Source: Comamonadaceae bacterium
GTDB lineage: Bacteria; Pseudomonadota; Gammaproteobacteria; Burkholderiales; Burkholderiaceae_C
DNA: 12,503 bases
Assembly (NCBI GenBank): GCA_947455585.1
Contig: CANGOY010000033.1
Location: 1-12,503, forward strand
Reading direction: 5' to 3'
The notes below the pieces were generated by a model. That model was not told where the DNA came from. It searched no databases and saw only the letters and a program-made list of their open reading frames with translations. Of the stretch, positions 7,554 through 12,503 are shown piece by piece (position 1 is the stretch's first letter; every line of letters begins with the position of its first letter). The position numbers and the translations under genes are program-made.

Positions 7554-8435
7554 CTGAGTCAAAAAAAGCACGCCCTACTTGGCATCAGCTTGTTGCTGAT
7601 TGCTATGGCGTGCTTTGCTGTTTTAGACACCACCACCAAACGTGTGACCACGGTGGTGCCGGTGTTGATGGCTGTTTGGGCACGTTACTTTTTTCAAGCC
7701 TTGTTGACCAGTGCAGTGGTCTTGCCACTCAAAGGTTTGGATGTTTTGAAAACACAAAACCCACGCCAGCAAATCACCCGAGGTGTGTTGTTGGCTGTGG
7801 TCACGAGTTTGGCGTTTTTAAGCTTGCGGTTTTTGCCCGTGGGTGAGTTCACTGCCATTGTGATGATGGTGCCTTTGTTGGTCACATTGCTGGCAGCGCG
7901 CACGCTGGGTGAGCACGTATCACCGCAACGCATTTGGCTGGTGTGCGGCGGTTTTGTCGGCACACTCATCATCGTGCGGCCTGGCACAGAGGTGTTTGGT
8001 TGGCCGTTGCTGATTCCTGCAGCTTTGGTGGTGGTGAATGCGGCGTTTCAGTTGCTCACCAGCAAGATGGCGCGCACCGAAGACGCCATGACCACACAGT
8101 TTTACACCACATGGATTGGTACTGCGCTGACATCCATTCCTTTGTTTTGGTTTTGGGTGCCTGTCACTGAGACACGTGCGTTGTTGGAGTTGGTGCTCAT
8201 GGGTGTGGCAGGGTGTGTGGGTCACTTCTTGCTCATCATGGCATTTGAGCGCTCACCTGCTGGCACTTTGATGCCTTATATGTACGCGCAAATTGGCTTT
8301 GCCATGCTAGGTGGTTGGCTGGTGTTTGACCATGTGCCAGATCGTGTGTCGATGATGGGTATTAGCTTGATTGCACTCTGTGGCACGGCGGGTGGTTGGC
8401 TTACCGTGTATGAGCTGCGCAAGAAAACCAGTTGA
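7554..8435 (+). CDS. DMT-superfamily (EamA domain) inner-membrane transporter, probable CTG start
   Basis: About 293 residues if it begins at CTG 7554, 281 from TTG 7590. It has strongly hydrophobic segments throughout, consistent with the ten-helix, two-EamA-repeat layout of drug/metabolite transporters. The first repeat begins ALLGISLLLIAMACFAVLDT and includes LDVLKT...ITRGVLLAVVTSLAFLSLRFLPVGEFTA. The second starts near WPLLIPAALVVVNAAFQLL and ends with PYMYAQIGFAMLGGWLVF and a short basic tail. The reading frame is open back to the ligC stop. The residues before TTG 7590 (SQKKHALLGIS) look like a real N-terminus and the first half of helix 1, yet the only start-like codon there is CTG 7554, six bases after the ligC stop. 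No clear ribosome site precedes either start, so translation may be coupled to ligC. Substrate unknown; efflux or uptake of an aromatic acid or pathway intermediate is possible. Confidence 0.82.
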   Translation: MSQKKHALLGISLLLIAMACFAVLDTTTKRVTTVVPVLMAVWARYFFQALLTSAVVLPLKGLDVLKTQNPRQQITRGVLLAVVTSLAFLSLRFLPVGEFTAIVMMVPLLVTLLAARTLGEHVSPQRIWLVCGGFVGTLIIVRPGTEVFGWPLLIPAALVVVNAAFQLLTSKMARTEDAMTTQFYTTWIGTALTSIPLFWFWVPVTETRALLELVLMGVAGCVGHFLLIMAFERSPAGTLMPYMYAQIGFAMLGGWLVFDHVPDRVSMMGISLIALCGTAGGWLTVYELRKKTS

Positions 8436-8449
8436 ATGAAAGTCAGTGC

Positions 8450-9514
8450 ATGACAGCTACGACCTTACCTTTGCGAATCGCTGTAGCCGGTGCCGGCACG
8501 ATTGGGTTGGCGCACATCGCCGTCATCCAACAAAGCACGCGTTGCACACTCAGCGCCATCGTGGATCCGTCTGAATCAGCAGTCGCTGCGGCTGCCGCAC
8601 ATGACGTGCCGCTATACAAAACACTCGATGCACTGTTGGCACATGACAAGCCCGACGGCATCATCTTGGCTACACCCAACGCGCTGCATGTGCCACAGGC
8701 CTTGCAGTGCATTGCCGCAGGTGTGCCGATTCTTTTAGAAAAACCCATCGCCACCACGGTGCAAGAAGCGCGAACTTTGGTGGATAAGGTGGAGGCCACG
8801 GGCGCGAAAGTGTTGATTGGTCACCATCGTGCACACAGCCCCATCATGGCCAAAGCCAAGGACGTGATTCGCTCAGGTCGATTGGGTGCATTGGTGGCAG
8901 TGATGGGCAGCGCCACGTTTTTTAAGCCCGACAGCTATTTCAGTGATGCACCTTGGCGACGTGAAATAGGCGGTGGCCCCATTCTCATCAACATGATTCA
9001 CGAAGTGCACAACCTGCGCATGTTGTGTGGCGACATCGTGGCGGTGCAAGCGTTCAAGTCCAACGCCACACGTGGGTTTGCTGTGGAAGATACAGTGGCG
9101 ATGAACCTGCGTTTTGCCAGTGGCGCACTGGGCACATTCATGCTGTCAGACGCGTCGGCCAGTGCGCGCAGTTGGGAGCAAACCAGCCAAGAAAACAAGG
9201 CCTACACCAGCTATGACGATGAAGACTGCTATGTCATTTCTGGCACACGCGGCAGTTTGTCGGTGCCCACCATGCGTTTGAAAACGTATGCGCGTGACGA
9301 AGATCGCTCATGGTGGAAACCGTTTGAGGTGGGTGCTGTGGAGATGGTGCGTGAAGACCCACTGGCTCGACAAATCGACCACCTGTGCGATGTGGTGCAA
9401 GGCAAAGCCGAACCACTGGTGACCGCACGCGACGGCTTGAACAACTTACGCGTGACCGAGGCCATTGCCCAAGCAGCGCACACAGGGTTAATGGTCGAAA
9501 TTTCTCAGACTTGA
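8450..9514 (+). CDS. Gfo/Idh/MocA-family NAD(P)-dependent oxidoreductase, substrate unknown
   Basis: 354 residues from the ATG at 8450. The N-terminal Rossmann domain shows GAGTIG at residues 14-19, LATPNALH at 73-80 and the canonical LLEKPIATT at 95-103 with Lys98. The C-terminal half has IGHHRAHSP (123-131) and the active-site region GGGPILINMIHEVHNLR (174-190), where the usual Asp-x-Gly-x-His is replaced by Asn-Met-Ile-His. It keeps the EKP motif that LigC lacks, so it is a separate family member rather than a second LigC. A TTG start at 8432 overlapping the transporter's stop is possible; ATG 8450 gives the normal short N-terminus before the Rossmann motif. It may oxidise a dihydrodiol, sugar or cyclic alcohol feeding the pathway; 4,5-dihydroxyphthalate-type Pht4 dehydrogenases belong to the same family, but identity with them is not shown. 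Its last 10 bases overlap the 3' end of the convergent LysR gene. Confidence 0.83.
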   Translation: MTATTLPLRIAVAGAGTIGLAHIAVIQQSTRCTLSAIVDPSESAVAAAAAHDVPLYKTLDALLAHDKPDGIILATPNALHVPQALQCIAAGVPILLEKPIATTVQEARTLVDKVEATGAKVLIGHHRAHSPIMAKAKDVIRSGRLGALVAVMGSATFFKPDSYFSDAPWRREIGGGPILINMIHEVHNLRMLCGDIVAVQAFKSNATRGFAVEDTVAMNLRFASGALGTFMLSDASASARSWEQTSQENKAYTSYDDEDCYVISGTRGSLSVPTMRLKTYARDEDRSWWKPFEVGAVEMVREDPLARQIDHLCDVVQGKAEPLVTARDGLNNLRVTEAIAQAAHTGLMVEISQT

Positions 9515-10398
9515 TTGGCCTGCATGAGCTGCTCGCGCAGCCACATGTGCACCGGATCTTTCTGGTGTCGCACATGCCAAATCGCGTACATCGGCATCTC
9601 AGGTGTTTCAAAAGGCACAGGGGCATCGGCCAAGCCACGCAACAAACCTTGGCGTAACAAGCCGGGCAAGGTGGCCAAACGTTCTGTGCCGCTGACAAAT
9701 GCCGCCACGCCTGCAAAGCTACTTAAGGTGGCTGCAAAGCGGCGGTTCACACCGCGCTTGAACAACAACTCGTCAATGTCCAAGCTGCGTTTGGGTTGGT
9801 GCACCACGGTGATGTGCTCAGCCGCTTCATAGGCTTTGAGCGAGCGTGGCGCTTTGCGCACCTGCGGGTCGTAGAACACGCGGTAGCAGTCGGCAAACAA
9901 ACGTTTGTGTTTGATGTCGGTGGCATCTGGCGGGCGAGGGCTGATGACCAATTGGCAGTCTTGTGCGCGCAACATGTCAGCACTGGGCACATCCGATGGC
10001 ACCACGCGCAACGTGACGCTCGGTGCTTGGGCTTGTAAGCGATTCAACAAACTAGGTAGTAACAAGTCGCGCTGCAAATCATTCGCGGCGATGGTGAAAC
10101 ATTGGGTCAGACGCGCTGGCTCAAACGCACCACTGTGCACAAAGCCTTGCAACTGAGTCAGCAGTTCTTGTGCTTGCAAAGCCAAGGCCTCAGCCCGCGC
10201 CGTGGGCACAATGCCGCGCCCTGATTTCACAAACAAGGCGTCACCCACGATGGCGCGCAAGCGATCGAGCTGGTGGCTCACGGCCGATTGCGTCACGCCC
10301 AGGGCATTGGCGGCTGAGGTGACTGAACCTTGCTCAATCACAGTGCTGAGCAAATGCAGCAGGTGGCCATCCAAATCCAAATGATTAAATTTTTTCAT
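9505..10398 (-). CDS. LysR-type transcriptional regulator
   Basis: 297 residues starting at the ATG at 10398 (- strand). The N-terminal winged helix-turn-helix covers about residues 8-66: LDGHLLHLLSTVIEQGSVTS, then AANALGVTQSAVSHQLDRLR as the recognition part, then GDALFVKSGRGIVPTARA. From about residue 85 a periplasmic-binding-protein-like co-inducer domain follows. This pattern resembles the NodD/NahR/PcpR-like branch, which often senses aromatic compounds. An upstream in-frame ATG at 10458 would add 20 residues that do not resemble a LysR N-terminus and would overlap the dyad in the control region. The gene is divergent from the second ligA/ligB pair, the classical arrangement for LysR genes and their targets, so regulation of that pair is likely; control of the main lig cluster as well is possible. 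No strong ribosome site is seen before 10398. Confidence 0.9.
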   Translation of the reverse strand: MKKFNHLDLDGHLLHLLSTVIEQGSVTSAANALGVTQSAVSHQLDRLRAIVGDALFVKSGRGIVPTARAEALALQAQELLTQLQGFVHSGAFEPARLTQCFTIAANDLQRDLLLPSLLNRLQAQAPSVTLRVVPSDVPSADMLRAQDCQLVISPRPPDATDIKHKRLFADCYRVFYDPQVRKAPRSLKAYEAAEHITVVHQPKRSLDIDELLFKRGVNRRFAATLSSFAGVAAFVSGTERLATLPGLLRQGLLRGLADAPVPFETPEMPMYAIWHVRHQKDPVHMWLREQLMQANQV

Positions 10399-10485
10399 GG
10401 AATAAATGAGTATTGCGTGGTTTATTTTATGGGTTGAAACGCCCACACTCCGTTCCATTGAAAAACTTCAATCACGGAGACAACC
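10399..10485. promoter_or_regulatory. Divergent control region between the LysR gene and the second ligA/ligB pair
   Basis: An 87-base intergenic region, AT-rich compared with its surroundings. It contains AATAAA (10401-10406) and its inverse TTTATT (10421-10426) separated by 14 bases, a TTGAAA copy at 10434-10439 repeated at 10459-10464 (25 bases apart), a perfect LysR-like dyad at 10457-10472, and the ribosome site GGAGA just before the second ligA. It must hold the promoter of the LysR gene and that of the dioxygenase pair. I cannot point to a convincing -35/-10 pair on either strand, which fits an activator-dependent promoter. Confidence 0.6.
10457..10472. promoter_or_regulatory. Putative LysR-type binding site (T-N11-A dyad)
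   Basis: ATTGAA, four spacer bases (AAAC), then TTCAAT: a perfect 6-base inverted repeat with T at 10459 and A at 10471, matching the T-N11-A consensus of LysR-family sites. It lies next to a LysR gene, which supports the call. It ends 13 bases before the ATG of the second ligA, so it is either a site within the leader acting on the LysR promoter, or the dioxygenase start site lies unusually close. Confidence 0.5.
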
Positions 10486-10836
10486 ATGAGTCACAAACTT
10501 GAACCCATTTTTGGAACCACTCTGTTCGACGGTGACCAAGCCCAAAAAGGCTATGCCCTCAACAAGATGTGCTACTCGTTCAACAGTGCCGACAACCGCG
10601 CTGCCTTTAAGGCGGATGAAGAGGCGTACATGTTGCAGTACGGCTTGAACGCACAACAAGCCGATGCCATTCGCACACGCAACGTGTTGGGCCTGATTGC
10701 CGCCGGTGGCAATGTGTACTACCTCGCCAAATTCGCAGGCATTTTGGGTTTGGACGTGCAAGACCTAGGCGCCGCCCAAACCGGCATGACCAAAGAAGAA
10801 TTCAAAGCCAAGTTGCGCGCTGCAGCTCACCAATAA
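10486..10836 (+). CDS. Second LigA-like extradiol dioxygenase alpha subunit
   Basis: 116 residues, shorter than LigA (139) and than the first copy here (152). It aligns with LigA through FDGDQAQKGYALNKM (residues 14-28), NRAAFKADEEAYML (37-50), RNVLGLIAAGGNVYYLAKF (65-83) and LDVQDLGAAQTGMTKEEF (89-106), so it should cap the active site of the LigB-like protein encoded next. Val91 takes the place of Phe103 of LigA (Phe93 in the first copy). This position is in the substrate pocket, and the LigA-like part of gallate dioxygenase DesB appears to have Val there as well (recalled, not aligned by tool). The protein stops soon after this block, with no Gln/Gly-rich tail. The start has GGAGA a few bases upstream. 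The beta-subunit gene follows after 18 bases. The substrate may be gallate or another substituted PCA. Confidence 0.88.
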   Translation: MSHKLEPIFGTTLFDGDQAQKGYALNKMCYSFNSADNRAAFKADEEAYMLQYGLNAQQADAIRTRNVLGLIAAGGNVYYLAKFAGILGLDVQDLGAAQTGMTKEEFKAKLRAAAHQ

Positions 10837-10854
10837 ACATCAAGGAGACACACC

Positions 10855-11691
10855 ATGGCAAACATCGTTGGCGGCCTCGCCTCATCACACATCCCATCCA
10901 TCGGCGGCGCGATTGCCAAAGGCATTCAGCAAGACCCGTACTGGAAACCGTTCTTCGATGGCTTCCCACCTATTCACGAGTGGTTGGGCAAGGTCAAGCC
11001 CGATGTGGCGGTGGTGTTCTACAACGACCACGGTTTGAACTTCTTCCTCGACAAAATGCCCACGTTTGCAGTCGGTGCTGCAGCGCAATACAACAACGCC
11101 GATGAAGGTTGGGGCATTCCCACCTTGCCACCGTTCAAAGGTGCGCCTGATTTGTCATGGCACATCATCAATGAGCTGGTGGAGAAAGAGTTTGACGTGG
11201 TGACCTGTCAAGAAATGTTGGTCGACCATGCGTTCACCTTACCGCTCAAATTGTTCTGGCCTGGCGACACCTGCCCTGTGCTGACTGTGCCGATTTGTAT
11301 CAACACCGTGCAGTTCCCCTTGCCATCAGCCAAGCGTTGCTACAACCTGGGCAAAGCCGTGGGCGACGCCATTCGCAGCTGGGACAGCGACTTGAACGTG
11401 GCCATTTTGGGCACGGGTGGTTTGAGCCATCAACTGGATGGTGAGCGTGCTGGCCACATCAACAAAGCGTTTGATTTGGAGTTCATGGACAGCCTGCAAA
11501 AGAATCCCGAGTGGGCTACGCAGTTCAGCATCCACGAGTTGGTCGAAAAGACCGGTACGCAAGGTGTGGAGCTGGTCATGTGGTTGGCTATGCGTGGTGC
11601 TTTGGGTGATCACGTGAAGCCTGTGCACCAGAACTATCACATCCCAATTTCCAACACAGCTACAGGCGTGATGGCGTTGGCGACTGAATAA
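10855..11691 (+). CDS. Second LigB-like class III extradiol dioxygenase beta subunit
   Basis: 278 residues. All catalytic residues of LigB are present: iron ligands His12 (SSHIPSIG), His59 (YNDHGL) and Glu239 (GVELVMW), His192 in GTGGLSHQL and His125 in VDHAFTLP. It should therefore be an active Fe(II) extradiol dioxygenase that uses the preceding small subunit. It differs from the first LigB in the pocket region: MLVDHAFTLPLKLFWPG replaces MDVDHGLTVPLSLMCGE, and the C-terminal part reads VKPVHQNYHIP. GLSHQ, GERAG, EFM and the VK..HQ.Y pattern resemble gallate dioxygenase DesB more than LigB (from memory), although DesB is a single fused chain of about 418 residues. AAGGAG at 10842-10847 supports the start. 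A terminator follows 16 bases after the stop, so the pair forms its own transcription unit. Confidence 0.9.
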   Translation: MANIVGGLASSHIPSIGGAIAKGIQQDPYWKPFFDGFPPIHEWLGKVKPDVAVVFYNDHGLNFFLDKMPTFAVGAAAQYNNADEGWGIPTLPPFKGAPDLSWHIINELVEKEFDVVTCQEMLVDHAFTLPLKLFWPGDTCPVLTVPICINTVQFPLPSAKRCYNLGKAVGDAIRSWDSDLNVAILGTGGLSHQLDGERAGHINKAFDLEFMDSLQKNPEWATQFSIHELVEKTGTQGVELVMWLAMRGALGDHVKPVHQNYHIPISNTATGVMALATE

Positions 11692-11707
11692 ACCTAAGCC
11701 TCAAAAG

Positions 11708-11741
11708 AAAATCCCCGTCAGTTTGAACTGACGGGGATTTT
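11708..11741. terminator. Bidirectional rho-independent terminator
   Basis: A perfect 16-base inverted repeat, AAAATCCCCGTCAGTT at 11708-11723 and its reverse complement at 11726-11741, with a very small loop. It gives a GC-rich stem with A residues on one side and T residues on the other, so it can stop transcripts from both strands. It sits between the convergent ends of the second ligB (11691) and the FAD dehydrogenase (11759). Confidence 0.93.
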
Positions 11742-11758
11742 TCGTTGGGCTGAAAATG

Positions 11759-12503
11759 TTAAGCGTTGCGCGCTCTGGCGACTGCGTGCTTGGCAGCCAA
11801 GTAACCAAAGGTCACGCCAGGCCCAATGGTGATGCCAGGCGCTGGATAAATGCCACCCATGATGGAGTGCATGTCGTTACCCGCCGCATACAAGCCGTCA
11901 ATCGCCGTGCCTTGTGCGTTGAGCGCACGTGCATCGCCATCGGTGACCAAGCCTGTGGCCGCACCAATGTCACCGGGGTAGAGCGCCACCGCGTAAAACG
12001 GGCCTTCGCGCAACGCGCCCAAGCACGGGTTGGGTCCATGCCATGTGGCGTCGCCGTTGGCGCGTTGGTAGTCGGTGGTGCCGCGTTGGAAATCTTCATC
12101 CACACCTTTATCGGCAAATACATTGAAGCGTTCGACGGTGGCTTGCAGTTTGTCCGCGGGCACCTTCAGTTGTCGCGCCAAGTCGGCCAAGGTGTTGCCT
12201 TGTTTCAAATAACCATCGGCCAAGAATGGCTCTAAGCCTTTGCCACCAGGGCGAACCATGCCGATGCCATAGCGCTTCAAGGCGCCTGCATCACACACCA
12301 ACCACGATGGCACGCTGGGCGTGGTGGCGTGGTGGGCTTGCATGGCAATGCCAAACAAGTGGTACGAGGTGGATTCGTTCAGGTAGCGTTGACCTTGGCT
12401 GTCCACGGTGAGCATGCCGGGCTTGCCGCGGTCCATCACAAAGTGTGGGAAGACAGCCGTGCTGCCATCGGCGCGTTGGCGTGTGGAGACGGGCGCCCAA
12501 AAC
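11759..12503 (-). CDS. KstD-like FAD-dependent dehydrogenase, C-terminal part (5' end outside window)
   Basis: 247 codons of the 3' part are visible; the frame is open to the window edge, beginning FWAPVS...FPHFVMDRGKPG, so the GTG at 12439 is not the start. The sequence matches the C-terminal half of the flavoprotein family of 3-ketosteroid-delta1-dehydrogenase and fumarate reductase-like enzymes: RYLNESTSYHLFG, ATVERFNVFADKGVDEDF, GPFYAVALYPGDIGAATGLV, and the FAD-contacting end GLYAAGNDMHSIMGGIYPAP followed by GITIGPGVTFGYLAAKHA. Full-length relatives are about 550-580 residues, so roughly half is missing. The enzyme would desaturate or reduce a cyclic ketone or enoate; the real substrate cannot be told from this half, and a steroid role should not be assumed. 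It is convergent with the second ligB and isolated by the terminator, so it probably belongs to a different unit. Confidence 0.85.
   Translation of the reverse strand, partial: FWAPVSTRQRADGSTAVFPHFVMDRGKPGMLTVDSQGQRYLNESTSYHLFGIAMQAHHATTPSVPSWLVCDAGALKRYGIGMVRPGGKGLEPFLADGYLKQGNTLADLARQLKVPADKLQATVERFNVFADKGVDEDFQRGTTDYQRANGDATWHGPNPCLGALREGPFYAVALYPGDIGAATGLVTDGDARALNAQGTAIDGLYAAGNDMHSIMGGIYPAPGITIGPGVTFGYLAAKHAVARARNA

Noticed and set aside
10855..11691. Reading the second ligA/ligB pair as a simple recent duplication of the first
   Set aside because: The proteins differ throughout, including pocket residues and lengths of both subunits, so they are old paralogues or separately acquired genes.
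11756..12235. Open frame of 159 codons on the + strand after the terminator
   Set aside because: It lies antisense to the FAD dehydrogenase, whose C-terminal FAD-binding motifs are clear on the - strand.
1..12503. CRISPR arrays, tRNA or rRNA genes, insertion sequences, phage or defence genes
   Set aside because: No regularly spaced repeats, no cloverleaf-like or rRNA-like stretches, and no transposase or integrase-like proteins were seen; the window is filled by catabolic, transport and regulatory genes.

Overview
The window carries a protocatechuate (PCA) 4,5-cleavage (meta-cleavage, lig/pmd-type) gene cluster of a Gram-negative bacterium. The moderately GC-rich sequence, the two tripartite-tricarboxylate (Bug/TctC) binding proteins and the gene set suggest a betaproteobacterium, most likely Comamonadaceae. 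That placement is inferred from gene style and not from a marker gene.

Layout. (1) 1-489: the 3' part of a ModA-like periplasmic binding protein gene, cut by the window start. (2) 520-7547: seven pathway genes plus two transporter binding proteins, all on the + strand and closely spaced: ligJ (oxalomesaconate hydratase), ligK (CHA aldolase), two TctC-family solute-binding proteins, ligI (PDC lactonase), ligA and ligB (PCA 4,5-dioxygenase alpha and beta), ligC (CHMS dehydrogenase). (3) 7554-9514: a DMT/EamA membrane transporter, whose best start appears to be a CTG codon, and a second Gfo/Idh/MocA oxidoreductase. (4) 9505-10398 (- strand): a LysR-type regulator whose 3' end overlaps the oxidoreductase. 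(5) 10399-10485: a divergent control region with a perfect LysR-type dyad. (6) 10486-11691: a second, divergent ligA/ligB-like pair. (7) 11708-11741: a strong bidirectional terminator, then (- strand) the C-terminal part of a KstD-like FAD dehydrogenase running off the window end.

How the genes work together. LigAB opens PCA to CHMS, LigC oxidises it to 2-pyrone-4,6-dicarboxylate, LigI opens the lactone to oxalomesaconate, LigJ hydrates it to CHA, and LigK splits CHA to pyruvate and oxaloacetate. Every one of these steps is encoded here. The LigU-type oxalomesaconate tautomerase is not seen. The binding proteins and the DMT protein probably handle uptake or export of aromatic acids or related carboxylates.

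The most interesting part is the second dioxygenase pair, separately controlled beside the LysR gene. It keeps all catalytic residues, but its alpha subunit has Val where LigA has the substrate-pocket Phe103, and its beta subunit shares several local features with gallate dioxygenase DesB. It may therefore be a two-subunit dioxygenase with a different substrate, such as gallate, whose ring-cleavage product would enter the same pathway at LigJ.
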